A stretch of 64,000 nucleotides of DNA. Origin: Candidatus Methylopumilus universalis. Its GTDB lineage: Bacteria; Pseudomonadota; Gammaproteobacteria; Burkholderiales; Methylophilaceae. Both the position numbers and the translations under genes were made by a program. This document shows positions 34,917-41,969 of the stretch, one piece after another. The notes under the pieces were generated by a model, which saw only the letters and a list, made by a program, of their open reading frames with translations, was not told where the DNA came from and did no database searches. Location of the stretch: NCBI GenBank assembly GCA_945883335.1, contig CAMCXI010000005.1, positions 62,001 to 126,000 on the forward strand, read 5' to 3'. Every line of letters starts with the position of its first letter. Position 1 is the first letter of the stretch.

Positions 34917-35390
34917 ATGAAAGAAAGAGAAATAGCAGTAAGAGGTTTTATTAATGAAAAGTTTGGCAGCACTTATGGCAAAGGTTTATTTCATCGCGCC
35001 ATCTATAACGGATCTGTTGAATTGCGTGATCCATATACCAAGTACTTAATTGATCTATTTGAATATGGTCGTTGGGATAGAACAGCTAGTACACCAGAAC
35101 AATTGGCTTGGAGTAAAAAGCTCATTCAATCAGAAATAGACAAAGCTCCTGAAGCACTGGTGTCATGGATACAACATTACGATCCCATCACCAAGTCAAA
35201 ACAACTGGTTGATGGTGTATGTGTTTATCTGCCGATGAGCCAAGAGTTATTCATTAGTATCAATGATCCACAAAATGCAGTGTCGGATGAATGGACATTA
35301 CAATCTAGAAATTGCCTAAAGACAGGTAGCAACAAACCTGTGTTTATCGCAACGAATGTAGACTTGAATCAACAGTTATCGGTATCTTAG
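34917..35390 (+). CDS. unknown island protein
   Basis: A 157-residue soluble protein without a family I recognise. Its N-terminal part is charged (KEREIAVRGFINEKFGSTYGKGLFHRAIYNGSVELRD) and the C-terminal half is mixed (SWIQHYDPITKSKQLVDGVCVYLPMSQELF). The ATG at 34917 is used because GGAGA precedes it by 8 bases, rather than the in-frame TTG at 34902. It stands alone on the plus strand next to the repeat-rich spacer; no TM or signal peptide is seen. Confidence 0.65.
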   Translation: MKEREIAVRGFINEKFGSTYGKGLFHRAIYNGSVELRDPYTKYLIDLFEYGRWDRTASTPEQLAWSKKLIQSEIDKAPEALVSWIQHYDPITKSKQLVDGVCVYLPMSQELFISINDPQNAVSDEWTLQSRNCLKTGSNKPVFIATNVDLNQQLSVS

Positions 35391-35517
35391 ATTAAAGCTA
35401 GGGCATCAAATAGCGTAGATCTTTTGAAAGTTAAGCGTAAGCTTAACTTTCATGAATACTCTCATCAAATTTACAATTTAATGTAAACTATTTTTAACTA
35501 CATTATTGAGCCTACAA

Positions 35518-37614
35518 ATGTCTATAAAAAATAGATTAATTTTTCTTATTTCACTTTTCCCAACTTTAGCTTTCGGTGGGGTCTGTGAAACTATTTACGA
35601 TGGTGACAAAGCCATTGAAATAATCAGAGACACTCCTTCAAATTATTCTCTAACTCTTAAAAGCAACAATTTACCAATTGGCGATATAAGTCATGTTCAA
35701 TTGGAAGCGTTCTATAACGCAAAAGAAAAAATCCAGCAGAATGTTGGGATATATCCTAAGTTTGTTGTGTGTGGAGACACTGAACCAAATGCTTTTGCAT
35801 ATGAGCAAAAAGATGGAACGGTTGTAGGCGTAAGTTTAGGGATGTTAAAGCTTATTGATGGTGACGAAGATATGGCTGCAGCCGTCATCGGTCATGAAAT
35901 TGCTCACCACACTCAAAATCATCGATTAAAGACTCAACAAAATGAAGTGGTAACTAACATTCTAAGCGCGATTATAGGGATTTATATAGAAAGCCAAGTG
36001 CAACAACGATATAGAGTAAGCGGAGTTGGGCTAGATGTTGCAGTTATTGGGTCAGCCTTAACTCTTTCTAAATTTAGTCGAGATCAAGAAAGAGAAGCTG
36101 ATGAAGTTGGCTTCAAGTACATGATAGATGCTGGTTACAACCCTGAAGCCTCTATTAGACTTGCTGATCTAATGCAAAGAAAAGGACTAGGTAGCTCAGG
36201 ATTATTCTATGACACTCACCCTGGCTGGGATGAGCGTGCCGCAAGATTTAGAATATTTATTGCTAACAGCTCAAAAGCACAACAAATTGTAGCTGCTAAC
36301 AAAACTAATAAACCAGTATTAGCTAAGCTGGATACTAAACCTGCTAATGGAGATCAATCTCAAGTATTAAATCCAGTAAATGTTTTTTCTGAATCTGATA
36401 AATCATTAAATGAAGCCGTTAATGCTTACTCAAAAAACAAAATGCAAGAAGCTGTTAGGCTTTTTAAAGTCAGTGCTAACCAAGGAAATGCTATTGCCCA
36501 ATTTACACTTGGCAACATGTATATAAATGGAACTGTAGTTGAGAAGAGCGATAGCGAAGCTTTCAAATTCTTTAAATTAAGCGCCGATCAAGGAAATAAA
36601 ATTGGCATTAATAATCTCGGGGTCATGTATGAAAAAGGGTATTCGGTACCTAAAGATTTAAATGAAGCAATCAAGCTATACAGGCTTGCCGCCGACAAAG
36701 GTTATGCTCAAGCCCAAGTGAATCTAGGAGCTATGTATCTAAAAGGACTTACTGTTCCCAAAGACACAAATGAAGCACTGCGACTTTTCAAATTAAGTGC
36801 TAATCAAAACTATCCTTCTGGATTAAGTTCACTTGGATTTATGTACCAAACAGGTGCTGGGATTAATAAAGATCCTAAAGAAGCTGCTCGCCTTTATCGA
36901 CTTGCAGCCGATAAAGGCGATCCGTTTGCTCAGGCTGCTCTTGGAGGTATGTATATTGGTGGCGTTGAAATCGACAAAAATTATTCAGAAGGGTTAAGGC
37001 TCGTTAAGCTAAGCGTTGATCAAAAAATTCCTCTTGGCTACACAACTTTAGCCTATATGTATGAATCAGGCACAGCCGTTACGAAGGATCTTAATCAAGC
37101 TTTCAAATACTATAGTCTTGCTGCAGACAAAGATGATTCATTAGGACAATATAATCTTGGAAAAATGTACGAGACTGGAAGAGGTGTGCCACAAAAGAAT
37201 ATTAAAGAGGCACTTAGACTTTATGAGCTAGCTGCAAATAAAGGCTTCGCTAATGCTCAAGAAGCACTTGGTGGTCTTTATACGAAAGGAGATGGAGTAG
37301 CGATAAATTACCCTGAAGCTTTTAGGCTTTTTAAATTAAGTGCTGATCAGGGAAATGTAATTTCAATGAATAACCTTGGTGTTATGTATCAACAAGGTTT
37401 TGCTACAAACAAAGATATTAACGAAGCTGTTAAATATTACCGCTCATCTTCTGACAAAGGCTATTCACAAGCACAAATTAACCTCGCAAATCTTTATCTT
37501 ACAGGTAATGGAGTCGAGAAAAATGAAGAGGAAGGTATTAGATTATTAAAATTGGCTGCAGCTCAAGGCAACCCAGTAGCAATTAATTATTTAAAACAAA
37601 AAGGCATAAAATAA
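35518..37614 (+). CDS. secreted M48 metallopeptidase with Sel1-like repeats
   Basis: A 698-residue protein. It has a signal peptide (SIKNRLIFLISLFPTLAFG), then an M48 peptidase domain (~25-250) with zinc motif GHEIAHHTQNH (HExxH at 126-130) and the third-ligand block SRDQEREADEVGF (~187-200). From ~300 to the end come about ten Sel1-like repeats of ~36 residues (NLGVMYEKGYSVPKDLNEA, LGKMYETGRGV). BepA-type periplasmic proteases combine M48 with TPR-like repeats; here the repeats are Sel1 and longer. It is probably periplasmic. It ends with a palindrome and a terminator. Confidence 0.9.
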   Translation: MSIKNRLIFLISLFPTLAFGGVCETIYDGDKAIEIIRDTPSNYSLTLKSNNLPIGDISHVQLEAFYNAKEKIQQNVGIYPKFVVCGDTEPNAFAYEQKDGTVVGVSLGMLKLIDGDEDMAAAVIGHEIAHHTQNHRLKTQQNEVVTNILSAIIGIYIESQVQQRYRVSGVGLDVAVIGSALTLSKFSRDQEREADEVGFKYMIDAGYNPEASIRLADLMQRKGLGSSGLFYDTHPGWDERAARFRIFIANSSKAQQIVAANKTNKPVLAKLDTKPANGDQSQVLNPVNVFSESDKSLNEAVNAYSKNKMQEAVRLFKVSANQGNAIAQFTLGNMYINGTVVEKSDSEAFKFFKLSADQGNKIGINNLGVMYEKGYSVPKDLNEAIKLYRLAADKGYAQAQVNLGAMYLKGLTVPKDTNEALRLFKLSANQNYPSGLSSLGFMYQTGAGINKDPKEAARLYRLAADKGDPFAQAALGGMYIGGVEIDKNYSEGLRLVKLSVDQKIPLGYTTLAYMYESGTAVTKDLNQAFKYYSLAADKDDSLGQYNLGKMYETGRGVPQKNIKEALRLYELAANKGFANAQEALGGLYTKGDGVAINYPEAFRLFKLSADQGNVISMNNLGVMYQQGFATNKDINEAVKYYRSSSDKGYSQAQINLANLYLTGNGVEKNEEEGIRLLKLAAAQGNPVAINYLKQKGIK

Positions 37615-37620
37615 TAATGT

Positions 37621-37643
37621 AACCGTCCTGAATCAGGACGGTT
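37621..37643. repeat. CCGTCCTGA palindrome after the Sel1 peptidase gene
   Basis: AACCGTCCTGA-A-TCAGGACGGTT, a perfect 11-bp stem with a 1-base centre, 7 bases past the stop codon. Longest member of a three-copy family (30271, 40162). Confidence 0.85.
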
Positions 37644-37655
37644 AAACAGCGGATT

Positions 37656-37686
37656 AAAAAAAAGCAGCCCGAAGGCTGCTTTTTTG
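37656..37686. terminator. bidirectional terminator between peptidase and AAA+ genes
   Basis: AAGCAGCC-CGAA-GGCTGCTT with A-run before and T-run after, between convergent genes. Confidence 0.9.
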
Positions 37687-37688
37687 TT

Positions 37689-38420
37689 TTACTTAGTTGT
37701 AGTGAGAGGATTAGAAACAGGTGCTTTTGATTTAGTTTGGATCAAGTCTTTTACAGACTTTGTAATCACTACTGTTCTAGGATTTTTAATATTCCAAACT
37801 AAGGTCTCAAGCTCTTCAAGTAATTTACGATTACTTGAACTAACAGCAAGTTGTTTATTTAAGAAATTTAAAAGCTGCGCATCTTTGAGCTGAACGCCTT
37901 CTTGTTTCAAAATAAACTTAGCTCTAGGTATCCAATCACTCGCATTGATAGGAGTGATATTCAGACAAATGCTCCTGTCTTGTAATCCTTTATCAATACT
38001 CGCTAGATTGTTTGTCGTAAAAATAAACTGCGTATGCTCCATCAGTTCATCTACAACATCCCGAAATGCCAGTGCTGCTTTTACGGTGAAGTTTAGTTCA
38101 TTACTCACAAAGTAATTACGCTTCTGACCATTTGTTGTAAACAGCCTATAAAAACTTGGTGGCGCACTAAACATCGCTTGAATATCACTCACTGTATTAA
38201 ATTCTACAGCTTTTAATTTTTCAACAAGCGCAGGCTTACCTTCAATCGCATGTGGTAATAGATTGGCAATAGTTGTTTTGCCAGTACCAAACTCACCGTG
38301 CAGGATTAAAGGTTGTGTTAAGTTACCGTCTACATAACCAGCCAATTTATCTTTAACATTGTTGTTAGAGATCACTACATCTGCCAACGTCGTTGGCGCA
38401 TACTTCGCTACATAACTCAT
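37689..38420 (-). CDS. clamp-loader-like AAA+ ATPase
   Basis: A 243-residue AAA+ protein whose start MSYVAKYAPTTLADVVISNN parallels clamp-loader subunits (T4 gp44, RFC). Walker A is LHGEFGTGKTTIANLL and sensor 1 is FIFTTNNLASIDKGL, followed by LQDRSICLNITPI where loaders have the SRC motif. The Walker B region NYFVSNELNF lacks the usual Asp-Glu pair (Asn-Glu instead). The ATG at 38420 has GGGA upstream and is better than 38453. It follows the 258-residue gene by 52 bases, so they form an operon. It may load or remodel a DNA-bound partner of the element. Confidence 0.8.
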   Translation of the reverse strand: MSYVAKYAPTTLADVVISNNNVKDKLAGYVDGNLTQPLILHGEFGTGKTTIANLLPHAIEGKPALVEKLKAVEFNTVSDIQAMFSAPPSFYRLFTTNGQKRNYFVSNELNFTVKAALAFRDVVDELMEHTQFIFTTNNLASIDKGLQDRSICLNITPINASDWIPRAKFILKQEGVQLKDAQLLNFLNKQLAVSSSNRKLLEELETLVWNIKNPRTVVITKSVKDLIQTKSKAPVSNPLTTTK

Positions 38421-38472
38421 AGTATTCCCTTTCTGTAAGATTGGGGACAGCAATACTGTCCCCCATAATTAA

Positions 38473-39249
38473 TTAAGCTACTTCAAACATTTTTGCGTCA
38501 TTCGCTGCTTCGGCTTTAGCATCCTCAACGGCTTGAGCAAGTTGTTCTTTAGCAATATTGTCCCCAGCATCAATTAAAGCTTGCGCAATCTTTTTCATCG
38601 CAGTTTCAATCATTGCGCTAGTAGATTTAGGTACAACACTTAATACCTTTGTCTTTCCGTTTGCTTGGGTTTTGCCGATCAGCAATGTGTACTCAGCTGT
38701 ATCTGCAGCATTGACTAAGAAAGTCTTAGCAACAGTCGCTAGTGGCGTATCAACTGCGTTAGCGAGCAAGCTTTTTACCTCTTCAACTTTTGCTTCCAGT
38801 TGTTCGCGTTTTTTAATTGTTTCGGCAGTAGCACCTTGTGTTCTTGCTACCTCTTCAACACCACCAAACTTAGTTACCCAGTTGGCAAAGTCAGCGACAG
38901 TAATTTTTTCACCCACTGCTACACGTAATGCTCGAGCATAGCCATGTGCGCGACGACGATCAGTGTTAAACACATAGCGCACTAACAAGGTAAGTACAGG
39001 CGTACTTTCTTGAATCTTTACCTTACGTGCTTTAAGTGCCACCTTGATTGCGTCTAAAATTTCCTTCTCAGCTGTAGTGCCTTTGATCTCGTAATAAGAT
39101 TCCAAGCAGCCTGCTAATAGCTTGTATAAACCTTTATTAGTTCGATCAAACTCAACTTGCCAAACTTTACGTTTAGCTACTAGTTCGTCCAACTTACCTA
39201 CCACTTTAGTTGCCATAGCAACTTTTCCTTCTTTAGTTAGTTTTGTCAT
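38473..39249 (-). CDS. unknown Ala/Lys-rich protein, operon partner of the AAA+ ATPase
   Basis: A 258-residue, mostly helical, Ala-, Lys- and Val-rich protein I cannot name. Residues ~85-135 (STPVLTLLVRYVFNTDRRRA, HGYARALRVAVGEKITVADF, NWVTKFGGVEEV) look like a compact helical domain; ~145-175 is a predicted coiled coil. No TM, signal or catalytic motif. It precedes the clamp-loader-like gene on the same strand, and its promoter region (39250-39400) is shared divergently with the next gene. A possible DNA-binding or adaptor subunit, inferred from context only. Confidence 0.7.
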   Translation of the reverse strand: MTKLTKEGKVAMATKVVGKLDELVAKRKVWQVEFDRTNKGLYKLLAGCLESYYEIKGTTAEKEILDAIKVALKARKVKIQESTPVLTLLVRYVFNTDRRRAHGYARALRVAVGEKITVADFANWVTKFGGVEEVARTQGATAETIKKREQLEAKVEEVKSLLANAVDTPLATVAKTFLVNAADTAEYTLLIGKTQANGKTKVLSVVPKSTSAMIETAMKKIAQALIDAGDNIAKEQLAQAVEDAKAEAANDAKMFEVA

Positions 39250-39376
39250 GATTAATGACCTTTCTGCCGATTGGGCTCAAAAATTAAAAAATATGCTGAA
39301 AAACTTTTTGTTCATTAATCAACATGTCGAGCAGTTTAAAATTTGTTATCTATAAAAAGTATTTCCATAAATTATG

Positions 39377-39382
39377 TATAAT
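39377..39382 (+). promoter_or_regulatory. TATAAT promoter element
   Basis: TATAAT within ATGTATAATATTTG, 25 bases before the start codon of the 251-residue gene, in an AT-rich divergent spacer. Confidence 0.6.
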
Positions 39383-39407
39383 ATTTGTGTTAACAAATGA
39401 GGCTGGC

Positions 39408-40163
39408 ATGGATAAATCTGAAATATCACGTTTAAAGGTTTTGCCTGAAACACTGAGGCGGAGAGTTGAGCTGCCAGAGGAAATTAAACTTGCCAGAGAA
39501 TCAGCTCCGCATATTTGGTTTCAGTGTTTGAAATTAAGTAGAGAATATAAAGATTGCTGTGAGCAGAATGGCAAAGGTGAGCTTGCTGAAACTTATAGTA
39601 AGTTTGGTAATGTGTTTGACTATCCACACTTCGATATTTGGTGGCGCAAAGTAGGGAGATACCTCTTTATTGAAGAGAAACCTTTAAAAAAGGTTCGAGT
39701 GATTGAGGATGAAAAGTCTTTAGACAAAGTAAGAATTGATAACGACAAGTTGATTATTGAAATACCGCTGACTGTTCGCAAACAGACCGTCATGCGTCAA
39801 ATCGGCAAAGAGTTGAAGAAACTTTATGAGAATAGAGAAATAGATATTCTTAAACAAAGTACCGCTAAGGTTAAGCTTGAGAAAAGTAAGATGCAGATGA
39901 CCACCGCCCAACTGCTCTTAGATATTATTAGGTTAAGAAATAGATATCCCAAATATTCTTTGGCTAAAATTGGACAGCTTGCTGGAGTGGAGTTAGATCT
40001 TTTTGCTAGAACAACAAAAGCAATTGATTTGGCAGTTGGTGATGAAGATTACGAGAATAGAAGAATGACAATTGCTGTTAGTCGTTATACAGCTCAAGCA
40101 AATAAACTCATACACGATGCAGCACGTGGAAAATTCCCAATGCTTAAAAAGAAGAAAGGATAA
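39408..40163 (+). CDS. unknown mobile-element protein
   Basis: A 251-residue basic protein of a type seen in integrative elements, with the block PHIWFQCLKLSREYKDCCEQ near residue 35 and FDIWWRKVGRYLFIEE near residue 75; no function is known to me. The C-terminal half is helical and lysine-rich (ending FPMLKKKKG) and contains TTAQLLLDIIRLRNRYPKYS, which may be a small helix-turn-helix. ATG 39408 is chosen because GAGG lies 6 bases upstream; upstream in-frame codons lack a ribosome site. Its stop codon abuts the palindrome at 40162. Confidence 0.7.
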   Translation: MDKSEISRLKVLPETLRRRVELPEEIKLARESAPHIWFQCLKLSREYKDCCEQNGKGELAETYSKFGNVFDYPHFDIWWRKVGRYLFIEEKPLKKVRVIEDEKSLDKVRIDNDKLIIEIPLTVRKQTVMRQIGKELKKLYENREIDILKQSTAKVKLEKSKMQMTTAQLLLDIIRLRNRYPKYSLAKIGQLAGVELDLFARTTKAIDLAVGDEDYENRRMTIAVSRYTAQANKLIHDAARGKFPMLKKKKG

Positions 40164-40184
40164 GCGTCCTGGATCAGGACGCTT
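40162..40184 (+). terminator. palindrome at the stop codon of the 251-residue gene
   Basis: AAGCGTCCTG-GAT-CAGGACGCTT followed by TT; it overlaps the TAA stop. A hybrid of the GCGTC and GTCCTGA palindrome families. Confidence 0.75.
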
Positions 40185-40195
40185 TTAGAAGCTTT

Positions 40196-40735
40196 ATGAC
40201 CGATCCAATAAAAATTCAACGCATTGCAAGATGGACACTTCATTGCATATCGAATATTGCCTGTTATAGAGCTGGATGGAACGAAACTTCACAGTCAAAA
40301 ACCTTAAGGAATAATGGTGATTTTTGGGCTAGAGCAAATGGCAATTTTTTAGATGCAGCGGTATTAAATTGGTGTATTTTATTTGCTGAGGCAGATGGTA
40401 AACATTACTGGCTAAAGGCATTTGAAGTAAAAGATAATTTAGCTAATGATCTTTACCAAGCAATGGCTATGACCGAAAGTGCATTTAATGATGAGTTATT
40501 GGAAGTAAAAAGGTATCGAGATAAATATCTAGCACACTTAGATAACCCTCCATCTCAGCAACTGTTTTATCCTGAAACTGAATTCATGCTAAAAAGTGCC
40601 AAACATCTTTTTGAAACATTAAAGTCTAATGCGCAAACGAAAGGGGCTTTGAATGGAGTATATCTGAACGCAGATGGGCACTACACCGAGAAACACGAGG
40701 AGGCTAAAACTGAAATTTTAGCTTCTATAAGGTAG
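40196..40735 (+). CDS. unknown protein with HEPN-like RX5H motif
   Basis: A 179-residue helical protein. VKRYRDKYLAHLDNPPS (~110-126) fits the R-x4-6-H motif of HEPN-fold RNases and of AbiU2-like abortive-infection proteins, and the surrounding region is predicted helical, as HEPN requires. The N-terminal part (ARWTLHCISNIACYRAGWNE) is Cys/Trp-rich. It is the last gene before the intact tRNA-Phe and follows the palindrome at 40162 by 11 bases. The HEPN reading is a motif-level inference. Confidence 0.65.
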   Translation: MTDPIKIQRIARWTLHCISNIACYRAGWNETSQSKTLRNNGDFWARANGNFLDAAVLNWCILFAEADGKHYWLKAFEVKDNLANDLYQAMAMTESAFNDELLEVKRYRDKYLAHLDNPPSQQLFYPETEFMLKSAKHLFETLKSNAQTKGALNGVYLNADGHYTEKHEEAKTEILASIR

Positions 40736-40808
40736 CCAACTTAAGCTCATTTCCAACAGAATCACAACAGATTTACTATTAAAGGATGCCACAATAGATT
40801 TAGTTTGC

Positions 40809-40841
40809 TATAATGCCGGTCTTTCGCGGTGTGCAAACACC
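40809..40841 (+). promoter_or_regulatory. tRNA-Phe promoter and leader hairpin (right, functional copy)
   Basis: TATAAT at 40809-40814 in GTTTGCTATAATGCC, then hairpin GGTGT-GCAA-ACACC (40828-40841), then the tRNA. Compared with the left copy both base pairs changed together (A-T to G-C), so the hairpin is under selection. Confidence 0.8.
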
Positions 40842-40851
40842 ATGGAATGAT

Positions 40852-40927
40852 GGCTGGGTAGCTCAGTTGGTAGAGCAGCGGATTGAAAATCCGCGTGTCG
40901 GCGGTTCGATTCCGCCCCCAGCCACCA
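40852..40927 (+). tRNA. tRNA-Phe (GAA)
   Basis: A full cloverleaf of 76 bases: acceptor GGCTGGG/CCCAGCC, D arm GCTC-AGTTGGTA-GAGC, anticodon stem GCGGA/TCCGC with loop TTGAAAA (anticodon GAA), T arm GGCGG-TTCGATT-CCGCC and encoded CCA end. The island joins at its anticodon loop, and it is the only intact tRNA-Phe in the window, so it is likely the functional gene. Confidence 0.98.
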
Positions 40928-40935
40928 AACTAAAC

Positions 40936-40962
40936 AAGCTCACATTTATGTGGGCTTTTTTT
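40936..40962 (+). terminator. terminator of tRNA-Phe
   Basis: AAGCTCACAT / ATGTGGGCTT with a 2-base loop and T-run. A similar hairpin (GCTCACA...TGTGGGC plus T-run) follows the 3' tRNA fragment at about 41976-42000. Confidence 0.85.
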
Positions 40963-41072
40963 ACGTCTAGAACTTCCACAATATTCTCACCGTATTTTAC
41001 AGAGCAAATAGCTAGCTAATCTTTTAAGTCAGGATGCCCTTGGCGCTATTTTCACCTCTAATATGTGCGAAC

Positions 41073-41093
41073 AGCGTCGCGTTACGCGACGCT
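41073..41093 (-). terminator. GCGTCGCG palindrome at the parE stop codon
   Basis: AGCGTCGCG-TTA-CGCGACGCT, identical to the hairpin at 34054-34074. It touches the TAA stop codon of the toxin gene on the minus strand. Confidence 0.75.
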
Positions 41094-41410
41094 TAGAGCA
41101 TCTCAGTCTGAAGGGAAGGCGGAATATCTTTCTTGCTGTGTAACACTCGCCAAACTTCAATTTGCTGGGGATGATTGACGTAGAAAATCAAATAAGGAAA
41201 TTGATGGCATTGCCATACACGCAGATCAGGCAAATCTAATTCAAAGGCGTATCTTGTTGAACCAGAGTCAGGGAAGCTTTGAATATGCTCATAAGCGCGT
41301 TCCAAGTCATCAATGAAACTTAAGGCATAGTCAGGCGCAGTTTCAATGTAATAATCTAATGCTGACAAAACATCAGCATCAGCAATGGAACGCCGAACTA
41401 TTTTTTTCAT
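41093..41410 (-). CDS. parE: ParE/RelE-superfamily toxin
   Basis: A 105-residue toxin of the ParE group, starting KKIVRRSIADADVLSALDYYIE and containing ALSFIDDLERAYEHIQSFPDSGSTRYAF, DLPDLRVWQCHQFPYLIFYVN and EVWRVLHSKKDIPPSL. ParE toxins poison DNA gyrase, whereas RelE toxins cleave mRNA; the HSKKDIP tail favours ParE. It follows parD by 8 bases. Translation ends at the palindrome at 41073. Confidence 0.92.
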   Translation of the reverse strand: MKKIVRRSIADADVLSALDYYIETAPDYALSFIDDLERAYEHIQSFPDSGSTRYAFELDLPDLRVWQCHQFPYLIFYVNHPQQIEVWRVLHSKKDIPPSLQTEML

Positions 41411-41418
41411 TTCGCTAA

Positions 41419-41646
41419 TTACTGATTAACTTTTGAACGTAAATGATCAAAGTATTTCTTGTCAGCGTTACCAGTGATAGGCGACGAAGCGCCATCGAGC
41501 ATTATTGCTCTAAGACTTAAACGATCTTGATCGCGACGAATCAATTCACGCAAGTATTCGCTTGATGTGCCATAACCTGATGACGATACACGCTCATCAA
41601 CAAAGCTCTTTAGTTGATCTGGTAATGAAATATTCATTGTGCTCAT
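41419..41646 (-). CDS. parD: ParD-type antitoxin
   Basis: A 75-residue antitoxin beginning MSTMNISLPDQLKSFVDERV, with the ribbon-helix-helix DNA-binding segment and GYGTSSEYLRELIRRDQDRL, then an acidic/polar toxin-binding tail. The ATG at 41646 has a strong GGGAGAGAA ribosome site; an upstream in-frame start (41676) would add 10 unlikely residues. Antitoxin-first order and the tight spacing to parE are typical. It probably autoregulates through the promoter at about 41660-41720. Confidence 0.92.
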   Translation of the reverse strand: MSTMNISLPDQLKSFVDERVSSSGYGTSSEYLRELIRRDQDRLSLRAIMLDGASSPITGNADKKYFDHLRSKVNQ

Positions 41647-41749
41647 TGTGTTCTCTCCCAAAAGTGATTTTGGCAAAATTTGGCAAGATTTAATAATACA
41701 CTATTTAAACTGTGTGTTAATAGATCTATCTAAATCACTCCTCTCTAAC

Positions 41750-41857
41750 TCATAGATCATCAAGCGATACTTTCACTGTTTTACCACCGCGACGTTCTCT
41801 CACGATCTTGCTTAGTTCAATATTCTCGACTTGATCAAGCCATCGAAGTCGCTGCAT
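41750..41857 (-). pseudogene. short coding remnant upstream of parD
   Basis: A 35-codon frame (MQRLRWLDQVENIELSKIVR, then ERRGGKTVKVSLDDL) that cannot be extended upstream because of a TGA six bases before its ATG. It looks like the tail of a larger gene, possibly left from the second element, but I cannot name it. Confidence is low. Confidence 0.3.
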
Positions 41858-41928
41858 ATATCACGGGAAAATTGACGTAGAATTAATGCAATGGAAAAAC
41901 TGTCTAATTACAGTCATTTGTATCTTTT

Positions 41929-41969
41929 AAAATCCGCGTATCGGCGATTCGATTCGGCCCCTGCCACCT
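41929..41969 (+). repeat. decayed tRNA-Phe 3' half, right attachment remnant
   Basis: AAAATCCGCG matches the intact gene from the anticodon loop on; the rest (TATCGGCGATTCGATTCGG...CTGCCACC) matches with several substitutions. It lacks a 5' half, so it cannot be functional, and it marks the far edge of the tRNA-Phe insertion zone. Confidence 0.88.

Larger units (their letters stand above)
27580..40851. mobile_element. 13.3-kb integrative island in tRNA-Phe
   Basis: The segment between the truncated 5' tRNA-Phe half and the intact tRNA-Phe carries an integrase, a second tyrosine recombinase, a RES/Xre toxin-antitoxin pair, a KAP NTPase, phage-like small genes, a peptidase with Sel1 repeats, an AAA+ ATPase and several unknown genes, with hairpin repeats shared across it. 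Base composition is more AT-rich than the flanks. No structural phage genes, conjugation genes or recognisable replication initiator were seen, so it is an integrative element of unknown mobility, perhaps a satellite. The right end brings its own promoter and 5' tRNA half. Confidence 0.85.
40928..41928. mobile_element. 1-kb ParDE-carrying remnant between tRNA-Phe and its 3' duplicate
   Basis: The segment from the intact tRNA-Phe to the partial 3' tRNA copy carries only a ParDE toxin-antitoxin pair and a short broken frame. The tRNA terminators and ~100 following bases at both ends (40928-41040 and 41970-42075) are still alignable (GCTCAC...TGTGGGCTTTTTT, GTCTAGAACTT, CTAATCTT), as expected for a decayed second insertion or tandem duplicate. 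Confidence 0.7.

Noticed and set aside
30271-40184. CRISPR array formed by the repeated palindromes
   Set aside because: Copies are kilobases apart, differ in length and are not separated by uniform spacers; no cas genes exist in the window.
27580-40851. The island as a complete prophage
   Set aside because: No capsid, tail, terminase, lysis or replication-initiator genes are recognisable; only small phage-like genes, recombinases and an AAA+ ATPase are present.
40813-41019. A 68-residue ORF containing WVAQLVEQRIENPRVGGS
   Set aside because: It is a translation of the tRNA-Phe gene itself, a well-known annotation artefact.
41929-41969. A degenerate but complete tRNA
   Set aside because: Upstream bases do not match a tRNA 5' half, and the T arm carries several changes.
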